The notes under the pieces: generated by a model
Databases searched by the model: none
What the model was told of the DNA's origin: nothing
What the model saw: the letters and a program-made list of their open reading frames with translations, nothing else
Source of the DNA: Sinotaia quadrata
Taxonomy: Eukaryota > Mollusca > Gastropoda > Architaenioglossa > Viviparidae
DNA: 64,000 nucleotides
Assembly (NCBI GenBank): GCA_028829895.1
Contig: CM054177.1
Coordinates: 29,091,564-29,155,563, forward strand
Direction of reading: 5' to 3'
Shown here: in pieces, positions 1 to 12,217 of the stretch
How positions within the stretch are numbered: position 1 is the stretch's first letter
How the letters are laid out: each line of letters opens with the position of its first letter
Made by a program: the position numbers and the translations under genes

Positions 1-1176
<1,176 letters not shown>

Positions 1177-1441
1177 TTATATTAGCCATTAAAAAACCTT
1201 TCATAGGATCTATGAAAATAACCTTTCCACATCATTCATGAAAGAATGTCCTTTCCTTATAATCCATGATAATCACCGTTTTATACTGTTCATTAAATAA
1301 TCACCTGTCATATCATTCTTGTAACTGTAACAAATAATAGCATGTCCCCCATCATCTTCACATTTATTAATGACTGGCTAATGATTTTCCAAAAGCACTA
1401 CTGTTATATTAACAATAAAGCTATTATAATCACCAATTTTA

Positions 1442-1546
<105 letters not shown>

Positions 1547-1944
1547 TCAAATACAGAAAAGGATTCTCTAAAAACACTATGCATAATGGCAGCATTGATT
1601 AAAACATACCATCATAATGATAATAACTTTTTAAGGAATATAAAATAAATACCACATTAATTAATTAAATATGTGTTGCTATTACAAATTGCTAATAACT
1701 TACTTTTAAGAAATACAAATTTGTATCATTTTAAAAATCAGTGTTGCTATTTACAAATTGCTAACTTTTAAGGAATACAAATTTGCATTACTGTAATTTA
1801 AAAGTCAGTGCTGCTATTACAAATTACTAAATGCATTAATTAAAGGAAAATGCTGTTTTAAACATGATTACTAACTTTCTAACAGTAGTTTGAATGAGAA
1901 GAATGAATATCAGGACCTAACTTGCACTGGCTTGTGAGCCACTA

Positions 1945-2480
1945 GGTGGAGAGAGGAAATATCACCTGACAGTAGAGTGGGTGGAGAGATTAAATACTAC
2001 ATGACAGTAGACTGGATGGAAATGGAAATACCACATGACAGTAGACTGGGTGGAGAGAGGAAATACCACATAACAGTAGACTGGGTGGAGAGAGGAAATA
2101 CCACATAACAGTAGACTGGGATGAGAGAGGAAATACCACAGGACAGTAGACTGGGTGGAGAGACTAAATGCTACAACATGACTGTAGACTGGGTGGAAAG
2201 AGAAAATACTACATGACAGTAGACTGGGTGGAGAGAAGAAATACCACCTGACAGTAGACTGGGTGAAGAGACTAAATATAACAACATGACAGAAGACTGG
2301 GTGGAGAGAGGAAATACCACATGACAGTAGACTGGGTGGAGAAAGGAAATACCACCTGACACTGTGACAGTAGACTGGGCGAAGAGACTAAATACTGAAT
2401 GACAGTAGAATGGGTGGGGAGAGGAAATACCACATGACAGTCGGTTGGTTGGGGACAATGAATACCATATAACAGTAGAT
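1945..2480. repeat. Minisatellite, about 35-45 bp period (CDKL1 intron 3)
   Basis: Units resemble GACAGTAGACTGGGTGGAGA plus GGAAATACCACAT, about 14 copies with drift at the distal end. The 139-codon frame on the minus strand here is a repeat by-product. Confidence 0.85.
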
Positions 2481-3408
2481 GGGTGAATGAATATTAAGAC
2501 ATAACAGTTGATTGGTGTGAAGAATGAATAACAGTACAAAGTAACAGTAAAATGGATGGGAAGAATGAATGAAAGAAAATATATTAACAACTATAAAAAG
2601 TTTTGTTTAATGTAGTTATCTATATTTGTCAAGTTTATTTTGTAGACATGGATACATGTGTGTGTGTATGCATGAATATGTGTGTATTTGTGTTCTAATA
2701 AATATTTTAATAAATCAAACTAGATAAATGATGCTCAGCTGAAATCAAACAAGCTTTACAGAGTAATTGCAAGAATAAACTGAATGATGTCATGATAATA
2801 AATCAATGCTGTGCAGTAATCGTGTATTATATAAATCTTTCTGATTGAAAGATAACATTTCATCTTAGATTTTCTCTGAGAGGAAAGACACACACACTAC
2901 AGAGTGTTTGTATTTTCCTTGATAAGAGCCAACACTATGTTAATGCCTGAAATTTGAGACTACTGAGGGCTGAGTTAAAAATTTACATAAAACTACGGGC
3001 AATGAAAGGCATTAAAATGCAGTGTCACAATTCATGTGTAAGAAAAAAAATTTCAGTATTATATATGCATTCGTAGGTAATACAGTCTCAGCCTGATGTG
3101 TGAGAGAATCCACTCAAGAAATCAAAAATGTGCTACCAATACATTCTTATTTAAGCAAATGTTTGGCTTGAATAAAATTAAAACAAGAGCCAGTTTAAGG
3201 ATCTTTGTTGAAAGCAACAAGTGATTAAAACAGAGGAAAAAAAGTGATTAAAAGAACTGAAAAGAAAAAGAAAAATTATGAGGCAAAAAAACAAATAATG
3301 CCCTGTAGCTTTGGTGTTTAAGAATATGTGATTTAATGATAGTTTTTGGAAGAGAATGTTATGTCTTGATAATTTTGGATAAGTATGCATTTTAATAACA
3401 GTTTTGGA

Positions 3409-3680
3409 AGAGTACATGTTATTTTAATGATAGTTTGGGATGAAGTATGTGATGTTTTTAGTTTGGGATGTGTATGTGTTGTTTTAATGATGGTTTGGGA
3501 TGTGTATGTGTTGTTTTAATATAGTTTGAGATGAGCATGTGTGATTTTAATAATAGTTTAGGATAAGAATGTGCTTTGAAATATAATTTAGGACAAGTAT
3601 ATATTATTTTAATATTTAGTTTGGGATAAATATATGTTGTAATTATACTTTGGGGTGAGTATGTCTTACTTATAGAATGG
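3409..3680. repeat. Degenerate minisatellite, about 35 bp period
   Basis: Diverged units around TTTAATGATAGTTTGGGAT and GTATGTGTTG. An old array. Confidence 0.6.
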
Positions 3681-4766
3681 GATGTTTTTAATATGTGTAT
3701 GTGTTATGGACTGAGTATGTATTTTAATGATATTTAAGGAGGTATAAGTATTATAATTAAAGTTTCAGATGAATGTCTTTTAAAATTTTAATATATTTTA
3801 ATTATATATCAGGATGACTGCTTCATTGTAGCTATAAGATGCATATATTTCTAATTATATATTTTTTTCAGTTTAGAAAAATGTCAGCCAGTTTGCTGTG
3901 TGTGATTTTATAATGCTAGTATGCATATTGATATAGAAAGCTTATAAGAATAAATAAGAACTAACATCAATGCACACAAAGTACTATACTTAAAGATGTA
4001 GATGGCTTATAACACTTAGATCTACAAAGATCTGTATACCTAGAGTACTGCAATTATTTCTTTTACTCCAACTTTTCCAATGTTCAAAATTAATGCCCCC
4101 ATCTCCAAACTCCCCATTCTACTGTTTTGATTCCTAGTAACAACTTTTAACATGTTTTCAAAAGAACTGATTATAGCAACTTAAATTTCACAACACATTC
4201 AAGATGAAATAATCCTCCAAGGAGATTACAGCAAGTTAAATATTCAAACTCTTTCAAGACAAACTAATCATAACTACCCACTCCCCCCAGAAAAAAACAA
4301 AAACAAATATACATATTTTATTATTTTTTAATGTTTCAACTCATGCTTATTTCTGCACATTTATATTGAAACTCAAGTTGTACTTTTCATGAAATGGGGA
4401 ATTTAACATTTTTAAGCAAGATTCACACTGTTTAGACTTTGAAGCCATACTGTTCCAATTGCAAATGGAGTTAGCTGCTCTTCTAAAATACAGTTCCATC
4501 TAAGTATAAAATCAAGTCTTGAAATCATTCCAAACAAAGAGCCTGTCTTTATCTTTCCATGACAGACATCAGATCTAAATAAATGGCTGCTTAGTGGCTG
4601 CAGGCAAAGTACATGGCCTAAGTTAAGATTTATTTTCATCCTCAAAAAATTTCACTGTGTGAAGAACTAAGCTTATTCCTGAACAGAACATTGGGTTGAC
4701 GATTGTTACTTTTACATATTAATTATTTGTGTTAAATCAACAGAAACTGTTCACACTGCAATGCAA

Positions 4767-5060
4767 CAGGGGTGAGAAGAAAGTACAACTCACAAGAAAT
4801 CTTGTTACTGATATACAGGGGTGAGGAGAAAGTACAACTCACAAGAAATCTTGTTACTGATATACAGGGGTGAGGAGAAAGTACAACTCACAAGAAATCT
4901 TGTTACTGATCAACAGGGGTGAGGAGAAAGTACAACTCACAAGAAATTTTGTTACTGATATACAGGGGTGAGGAGAAAGTACAACTCACAAGAAATCTTG
5001 TTACTGATATACAGGGGTGAGGAGAAAGTACAACTCACAAGAAATCTAGTTACTGATATA
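4767..5060. repeat. 49-bp minisatellite, six copies
   Basis: Units start at 4767, 4816, 4865, 4914, 4963 and 5012 (CAGGGGTGAGGAGAAAGTAC and so on), nearly identical, so recently homogenised. Confidence 0.92.
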
Positions 5061-5099
5061 CAGCACAATCACTATGGACAATAACTAAGCATCCGAAAT

Positions 5100-5400
5100 C
5101 AAACAATCAATATATTATATACTATTAATAGCAAATATTCATATATTATTTACTATTAGCATCAAACAATCAATTTATTATTTACTATTAATAGCAAATA
5201 ATCAATATACTATTTACTATTAGTATTGAATCATCAATATATTTACTTTAGCAATCAATATATATTTACTCTAACTTCAAACAACCAATATATTATATAC
5301 TATTACAATTTACAGCAAATAATGTATTATTAACATCAAACAATTATATTTATTTACTATTAGCATCAAATAATCAATATATTAGTTACTGTTAGTAATA
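5100..5400. repeat. AT-rich degenerate minisatellite
   Basis: Units around ATCAAACAATCAATATATTA and TTTACTATTAGC, period about 30-40 bp, next to the retrotransposon target. Confidence 0.65.
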
Positions 5401-5460
5401 GTTTTGGTGATAAAAATTCTGATCATAAACAAACATCTACAACATTCACATTGAATTGAT

Positions 5461-7007
5461 TGTCACAGTCTGATAAAATTGTCCGACTTCGTGACCCACT
5501 TGCCTTGTTTACTTCAAATTCGAATATTTGAAACCCTTGGCCCTTTGTTCAAAGCTTCCTTTTTCTAGGTGCTTCTAGAACAGGTCAAGATGTTATGTAA
5601 CTTTAGGACCATTGTCCAGTTCTCGAACCAACCACATGCTTTGCGAACAGTCACGTGATACGCAATATACCTTTCTATATATGTACCCACACGCTTCCGC
5701 TCCCTCACTTCGAGCACATTTTAGCTAATTCCATCAGCTTACTCGGGTCGTGAGAGGCAGCCGGCGCCATAGAGAATCAAGGTACCCTTCGACTTCTCTC
5801 AAAGGTATCATTTTATTTAATAGTATTTGCCTATGTATTGTTTAAGTATGTATTTGTGCTATGTATTATATGATTTCCATATACACTTGAGCATGGTTCA
5901 GAGAAATAGCTGAAAACCTATATGTTACGGAATATAAATTTATTGTAACCATTTTTCCATTTCTGTACTTTAATTTATATTGTTTTAATTCACTAAGAGC
6001 CAGAATGCTGCGCTCGATATGAATTCTTCATGTAATTCAATTATTGCGTGTAATTTAAATTGTAAATTGTGAAGCGCTCTGTCGGCTTGAATTACCCCTT
6101 GTATGAACATTAATTTAACGTTGTATCTATTTTATTGCTTCATACGTCATGACTGTTAAATGGAACACATGTGAGACGATTATATTTTTTCTAAATCTAA
6201 TTGTAAGCGACGCGAGGTCGAAACTCCTTGTTCAGCGCATTTAATTGAGCCATGCCTAGGTAGGACCTGTTAGGTTGAGAATTATATCCAAACACGTTGC
6301 ATCCACAGGTCGGCTCATGGTTCATGTTTCACCATGCCTCACCTGCATTAGCTTATTGGTGTAAGCGTGTCGAAATCCACTCTGAGGGCCATGCTGCAAA
6401 AAATTCCAGTTCCTAGCCACTAACAAAGGGACATCATTCCTTATGCACCACGTGTGTCGTTAAAGGGGGACTGAGGGAACGAATCAGCATGACTGAGTGT
6501 TGAGACCAAGGATACAAGAATAGAGCTAAGTGCAAAATCAAGTGTACAGTTCTCAAAGGAACACTTTTCTGGCAATTTAGATTGACAAAAATCAGGCATA
6601 GGCGCGTAAAGACAGAGTGAAGACTATTCGCGTTGCATTCGATTTATTGTTAATTTGTTAAACTTCATTAAATCTTATTTTCTTTGTTAATACCTCTTAG
6701 TAGTTGATTTCTATGCACAATAGACCAATTAGATTAATTCTTAGATTTGAATGGGGGCGGATGAGCAGAAAGATTGATGACGAGTGCATATTAATTTAGA
6801 GGGATTTAACTGTTTTCAAATCTAGCTAAAAGTTCGCAGTTTATTAGTCTGTAAATTTGTCGTCTGAACTACAAGACGCACTTTTAATTAGTCAGATAAT
6901 AAATTGAGCAACCAGTCTGCGTAGAATATGAGAGGAAGAATTAATTATATTTAAAGTCTTTTAATTATTCTAAGCAGGGTCTTTAAATAAATACTGGAAA
7001 CGTAACA
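5461..7007 (+). repeat. 5' LTR of the Gmr1-like element
   Basis: It runs TG to CA, 1547 bp, starting directly after target duplication TTGAT. It holds the candidate promoter (E-box and TATA box near 5652-5682) and an AATAAA at 6986-6991, 16 bp before its end. It has no long open frame. Confidence 0.97.
5652..5682 (+). promoter_or_regulatory. LTR promoter candidate: E-box and TATA box
   Basis: CACGTG lies at 5652-5657 inside GTCACGTGAT, and TATATAT at 5676-5682. A start about 25-35 bp downstream, near CCGCTCCCTCACTTCGAG, would fit an LTR RNA start. The same sites recur in the 3' LTR at +6757, where they could drive read-out towards the kinase exons, antisense to the gene. Confidence 0.5.
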
Positions 7008-7626
7008 AGTGTGGGTCGTCGCGGGATTGATATGTATTAAATTGTAAATTGTAACATTTTTATACATAGGGCGCATCATAACCTAGAAACGAACGAACGA
7101 ACAGAATTGCCAATTGTTCTTTTGATTTTTGTATCACTGATTTTCTTTGCTTTTGTTGTGACATGTGCATGTATTCTTTTGCAGAGTAGCGTGCATGTTA
7201 GTTAATGTTGATATATTTAAGCGTAGTTAAATATGTCATGTTAGCTATTGAATGATTTATTTAGTATTGTGTTACTGAGTACTTCATTGTGAGGAGTCGA
7301 AGGTTATACCGCCAGCTAGGAGAGTTATCGGTAGTAACAGACTTCGGACTATTATATTTAGGGTGCTAGATATAATGTGTAATGTTGTATGGTAGGAGCC
7401 GTGACATTACGAAAGTCTTGGAACAGCGGACACTGTGACAAGCAGGTGAAACGTGTAAAGAGTTAACGCGTAATTTATTTCGGAAGGTGTTCTGAGTAAA
7501 TTAAATAATTTTTGTAAGGTTGTAGCCTAAAAGTTATTTTCGGGATAAGCGGAGTTATCGCCGACGGTTAAAACACACAATTCACGAGATACATTTTTAT
7601 TGTAGCCAGCGCGCTAAGACAGTAAA
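7008..7626 (+). other. Untranslated leader of the LTR element with candidate primer-binding site
   Basis: Four bases after the LTR, TGGGTCGTCGCGGGATT (7012-7028) has the form of a tRNA-primed PBS (TGG complementary to CCA). The expected tRNA tail would be AATCCCGCGACGACCCA. I could not match it confidently to a tRNA; it is not the leucine-type TGGTGTCAGAAG site I expect in some invertebrate Gypsy elements. The rest of the leader is AT-rich with a GAACGAACGAAC run near 7089. The packaging signal is probably here but is not identifiable by eye. Confidence 0.5.
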
Positions 7627-10600
7627 ATGGATCGCAAACAGGTTCTCGAAGACCTGAAAGAAACCGGTATCATGCTAGGATATCAGGGTGACGAACTGAC
7701 TAGCTACATTAGAACTAAGCTAGAGGAAGCGGAAAAAGCAGAAAAGGAGAGAGTAGAAAAAGCGGACAAAGAAAGGCAAGAGATAGAAAGAGAAGAACGT
7801 GTTGCTATGCGCGAACTTAAAAAGTTAGAAGCTGAAAAACTAGCTGAAGTTAAAAAGTTAGAAGCCGAGAGGTTAGCAGACACGGAAGCCAAACGCATCG
7901 CAGCGGATACAGAAGCCAAACGCATCGCGGCAGACGCGGAAATAAAACGGTTAGAATGGGAAGTAAAGAAACTAGAAGTTACTAATCCAAACCGTGACCG
8001 CAGAAGCAGTGGTGATTCGCATTCTAGCGATGGAAATAATCACAGTAGAATTGAAAACATCATTCCAAAGATAAATATGGTCCCATTTGATGAGAACAAA
8101 GATCAAATAGACGCGTATTTAAAAACGTTTGAAAAGTTAGCCAGAGCAACAAACATTCCAGCGGAACATTGGGCGATAAATTTATCGGGATTATTGCAAG
8201 GCAGTGCGAAAAACGAGTTCAATAAGCTTAGCGATTCTGAGTCAGATAATTACGACACAGTCAAGGCCGCATTATTGAAACGTTACAAACTCACAGCAGA
8301 TACATACCGACGTAAGTTTAAACAGGCCACTAAAGCCAGTTCAGAGACGCACGCACAGTACATACGACGCGTAGCTGACTTGTTCCAAAGATGGATAGAT
8401 CTAGCCGAAACTCCACAGACGTACGCAGGTCTTAGGGATGAAATGGTAAAAGACCATATTCTCGGGTCATACAAATCAGATCTACTGATTCACTTAGCAA
8501 TAAGGGAAAAATCTACGCTAGAGGAGATAGGCAACGCCGCCGATCGCTTTGATGACGCACATTCTCAATTCTCGAACGCACACGCGAACAACAAGTCTCG
8601 ACCGAACGAACCGCAGACTCGAAAGGATAAGAAAAATGACGGGAAGGCACCTAATGAGCGTGATGATAAAACATCTAAACCCGACACTAAAAACAAGTCC
8701 GACAAACAGAAAGATAAAAAGAATCTTGCATGTTACACTTGTGGTGATAGTGGCCATTTTTCACGAACATGTCCTGAAAAGAAAACAGCTAAAGTTTACG
8801 CAGTAGAAAGTCATACACCTAAAACAGAAAAGTCGAATCGAACACCAGTACAGGCAAACGGTCACGATACAATCGCTTTGCTTGATACAGGGTGTGAGCT
8901 AGACGCTATTGTAAATGCATCATTAGTTAACCGTACCGACTACACAGGGGAGACAATCTCTGTCACCTTTGCAAACGGCGAACAAGACATTTTACCAGTA
9001 GCTGAAGTCTCGATTGTTTCAGACTTTGTAGAAGGAACAGTCAAAGCGGCAGTTATGGAAAACTCACCGCATGACGTGATCCTTGGTTGCAAGTATGTTT
9101 TGCCGTGCAAAAAACAAACTTCAACCGAACCACCACTGGTTAACGCTGTAACCAGAGCAGCGAGTAGTAAAGACAAATCTGTGACTGCACCGATGTCTGC
9201 CGCACCAGCCGTAGATAAAGCAACAGTTAGCGAGATTAAAATATTACAAGCTGAGGACGAAACACTAGACAAGTTACGCAGACAAGCTGTACTTGTTAGT
9301 GACGTCAACACTGACGATTCGAATAAGAAAGCGTGCATTATTCTGAAAAAGGGTTTATTGTACCGCTATTCGAAAGTGGGAGACGAATTTCGGAAACAAT
9401 TAGTCGTTCCACAAACCAAACGAAATGACGTATTACGATTAGGTCATGAGAGTCTTTTTGGTGCACACATGGGTGTACAAAAAACAACTAGTCGTATTAC
9501 AAGTGAGTTTTATTGGCCGGACATCACTGCCGATATCCGTAGATTCGTGTTAAGTTGCGACACATGCCAGAGAACACAGTCTAAAAATTCAATCAGACCC
9601 GCACCGTTAGGAGAGCCTGAACTGATCAGTGAACCCTACAAGCGCGTAGCATTGGATTTGATTGGGCCTATAATACCCACATCAACGAGAGGTAATCGAT
9701 ACGTGCTGACCACTATTGATTACGCAACAAGATTCGCCGACGCAGTACCATTGAAAAATATTGATACTGAAACTGTCGCCGAAGCCCTTTTCGGTCTTTG
9801 GAGTCGTGTTGGAATTCCTACTGAAATTTTGACGGATCAGGGGAGTCAATTCATAGGCAACGTAATGAAGGAAGTAAATCGTTTACTTTCCATCAAACAT
9901 CTTACTTGCACACCATACCACCCCCAGGCAAATGGTCTGATTGAAAAATACAATGGGACATTAAAAACAGCACTTAAAAAGCTCGCCACAGATAAACCGA
10001 AAGACTGGGACAGATACATCCCTGCCCTACTATTTGCATATAGGGAGGTGCCACAATCTTCCACCGGGTTTTCACCATTTGAGCTACTTTACGGACGTAC
10101 TGTACGCGGACCGATGATGATTTTGAAGGCACTTTGGACTGATGAAAAGACAGATGACGAAGTTAAAACAACTTACACATACGTCACTGACTTAAGAAAC
10201 CGTCTTGAAACTATAGGCAAGATAGCACGGGAAAACCTGACAATAGCTCAGTCTAGACAGGCAGAATATTACAATAAGCACACCAAACCTAGAGAATTTG
10301 AAGTTAACGACAAAGTGTTACTGTTGCTTCCTGAAGCACATAACAAACTTCAGATGAAATGGAAGGGGCCCTTTGTAGTTACCGCCAAGCTAGGGGGACT
10401 GAACTATAAGGTGCAGACAGGAAAGAGAGAGAAAATCTTTCATGTTAACCTACTCAAAAAGTACATAAGCCGTGAGGATCAAACCACTCAAGCTGATTTT
10501 GTCGTAGCGACGATAGTTACAGAAGACGAGGGGGATACTGATTGCGTCACTGGTACTTTATCAAACTGTCCTCTACAGACGGACGAAACTGTCAAAGACG

Positions 10601-12039
10601 TTAGGGTAAATGAAGCCTTGACAGAAAGACAGAAAAAAGAAGTGAATGAATTGCTTAATGAGTTCTCATCTACTCTGACAGACAAACCAGGGTTGACAGA
10701 CTTAATAGAATTTTCACTGAAGCTGACTGACAACAAACCGATACGTTTGAAGCCGTATCCGTTGCCACACGCTAAGATAGATGACGTTAGACGTGAGATT
10801 AAGACTATGCTAGATCTAGGGGTCATAGAGAAGACTGACAGTGCCTACGGATCACCCATCGTGTTGATTAAAAAACGTGATAACTCGTTCCGTTTTTGCG
10901 TAGACTACCGCAAACTCAATCAAGTGACAGAGTTTTGTGCCGAACCTCTTCCTGATCCGGATCTCATCTTCACTAAGCTAGCTAACGCTCATTACTATAC
11001 CAAAATAGATTTGTCACGCGGTTTTTGGCAAATCAAGGTCAAGGACACTGATCGACACATACTAGCTTTCACTACACCAGTAGGAAACTACACATGGAAA
11101 GTTATGCCTTTCGGAGTTTCAAACGCTCCAAGCATTTTTTCTAAAATGATGCGGTCATTGTTAGAACCACTGTACGGACGTGGAGTTGAGAACTTCATGG
11201 ATGATTTAATTCTAGGCACCCAGACATGGGAGGAGCACTTAACACTCTTACGAGATGTACTAGCCAGATTAAAACAAGCCAACCTCACTGCCCGCCCTAC
11301 GAAGTGTGAAATAGCACAATTCTCCTTAGACTTCTTGGGACACAAGTTGAGTCATGGAACTATGTCGCCAAGTGAAGCTAAGATAGCACAACTTAAGGAC
11401 ACTTCACAACCGCTAACAAAAACACAAGTTAGAAGTTTTCTTGGTCTTGCTAACTACTACAGAAAATTCGTACCAGATTTTAGTGCCATTGCATGTCCTC
11501 TGACTGACTTGACACGTAAGAATATGCCTACAAAAGTAGTGTGGACTGATGCATGCCAAAACGCTTTTGACACACTGAAATCTAGACTGACTTCAGATTT
11601 AGTTGTTAAACTGCCAGATCTGACAAAACCATTCTTGTTAAGGACTGATGCTAGCAACACAGGATTAGGAGCAGTGTTATTACAAGAACACAATGACACC
11701 AAACACCCAGTTGCATATGCAAGCCGTAAACTCACAACTACTGAACAGAAATATTCCACCAGTGAAAAGGAATGTCTTGCAATAGTTTGGGCCATAAAAA
11801 AGTTCGAAAACTATTTGTACGGAAAAACCTTTGTCATTGAGTGCGATCACCAGCCGTTGGCCTTTCTCGGACAGGCGCAATTTACGAACAGCCGTTTAAT
11901 GCGTTGGTCTTTGTTTCTGACACAGTATGACGCAAATATTCATTACATCAAAGGGTCTTTGAATGTTGGCGCAGATTACATGAGTCGTGCTTGGTGCCAT
12001 CAAGTGCCGGTACTGATAGAATGTTGTTTAATCAATTAA
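7627..12039 (+). CDS. gag-pol: Gag-Pol polyprotein, order gag-protease-integrase-RT-RNase H
   Basis: The single 1470-residue frame starts at the first ATG after the leader. Residues 30-120 are a charged coiled coil. About 140-330 is a Gag capsid-like region, with a CCHC knuckle at C369, C372, H377, C382. The protease has D420-T421-G422. Integrase has the zinc-binding H607, H614, C644, C647, the catalytic D677, D737, E773 (35 residues between the last two), and a GPF motif at 914-916. RT follows, with catalytic D1128 and FMDD at 1190-1193. RNase H has D1341, E1382, D1407, D1450. All catalytic residues are present. Integrase precedes RT, the reverse of ordinary Ty3/Gypsy. No frameshift or stop separates gag from pol, and no envelope frame follows. 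It makes the capsid and enzymes for reverse transcription and integration. Confidence 0.97.
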   Translation: MDRKQVLEDLKETGIMLGYQGDELTSYIRTKLEEAEKAEKERVEKADKERQEIEREERVAMRELKKLEAEKLAEVKKLEAERLADTEAKRIAADTEAKRIAADAEIKRLEWEVKKLEVTNPNRDRRSSGDSHSSDGNNHSRIENIIPKINMVPFDENKDQIDAYLKTFEKLARATNIPAEHWAINLSGLLQGSAKNEFNKLSDSESDNYDTVKAALLKRYKLTADTYRRKFKQATKASSETHAQYIRRVADLFQRWIDLAETPQTYAGLRDEMVKDHILGSYKSDLLIHLAIREKSTLEEIGNAADRFDDAHSQFSNAHANNKSRPNEPQTRKDKKNDGKAPNERDDKTSKPDTKNKSDKQKDKKNLACYTCGDSGHFSRTCPEKKTAKVYAVESHTPKTEKSNRTPVQANGHDTIALLDTGCELDAIVNASLVNRTDYTGETISVTFANGEQDILPVAEVSIVSDFVEGTVKAAVMENSPHDVILGCKYVLPCKKQTSTEPPLVNAVTRAASSKDKSVTAPMSAAPAVDKATVSEIKILQAEDETLDKLRRQAVLVSDVNTDDSNKKACIILKKGLLYRYSKVGDEFRKQLVVPQTKRNDVLRLGHESLFGAHMGVQKTTSRITSEFYWPDITADIRRFVLSCDTCQRTQSKNSIRPAPLGEPELISEPYKRVALDLIGPIIPTSTRGNRYVLTTIDYATRFADAVPLKNIDTETVAEALFGLWSRVGIPTEILTDQGSQFIGNVMKEVNRLLSIKHLTCTPYHPQANGLIEKYNGTLKTALKKLATDKPKDWDRYIPALLFAYREVPQSSTGFSPFELLYGRTVRGPMMILKALWTDEKTDDEVKTTYTYVTDLRNRLETIGKIARENLTIAQSRQAEYYNKHTKPREFEVNDKVLLLLPEAHNKLQMKWKGPFVVTAKLGGLNYKVQTGKREKIFHVNLLKKYISREDQTTQADFVVATIVTEDEGDTDCVTGTLSNCPLQTDETVKDVRVNEALTERQKKEVNELLNEFSSTLTDKPGLTDLIEFSLKLTDNKPIRLKPYPLPHAKIDDVRREIKTMLDLGVIEKTDSAYGSPIVLIKKRDNSFRFCVDYRKLNQVTEFCAEPLPDPDLIFTKLANAHYYTKIDLSRGFWQIKVKDTDRHILAFTTPVGNYTWKVMPFGVSNAPSIFSKMMRSLLEPLYGRGVENFMDDLILGTQTWEEHLTLLRDVLARLKQANLTARPTKCEIAQFSLDFLGHKLSHGTMSPSEAKIAQLKDTSQPLTKTQVRSFLGLANYYRKFVPDFSAIACPLTDLTRKNMPTKVVWTDACQNAFDTLKSRLTSDLVVKLPDLTKPFLLRTDASNTGLGAVLLQEHNDTKHPVAYASRKLTTTEQKYSTSEKECLAIVWAIKKFENYLYGKTFVIECDHQPLAFLGQAQFTNSRLMRWSLFLTQYDANIHYIKGSLNVGADYMSRAWCHQVPVLIECCLIN

Positions 12040-12217
12040 CTGAACCCTACGGATTCCTTCCTGTAAATATGAAATATAGTTGCACACTTTATTTCTAGGA
12101 ATGTCGAAATTTTTTTTGTGTAAATTTTTCTTCATTGTGGACTTCTACATTTTATCATACATAATTTGTAGGAGGCATTTTATCTTTGGCAAGATAAACG
12201 CCTCAAAAGCAAGGGGG
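12040..12217 (+). other. 3' untranslated region of the LTR element with polypurine tract
   Basis: After the stop codon the region is T-rich. It ends in AAAAGCAAGGGGG (12205-12217), a polypurine tract abutting the TGTCACAG start of the 3' LTR. This is the plus-strand primer. There is no room for an env gene. Confidence 0.9.

Noticed and set aside
8518..9338. Minus-strand open frames inside gag-pol
   Set aside because: Shadows of the gag-pol reading frame; no independent signal.
12040..12217. Envelope gene or extra frame after pol
   Set aside because: Only 178 bp lie between the pol stop and the LTR, ending in the polypurine tract. The 81-codon frame there runs into the LTR.
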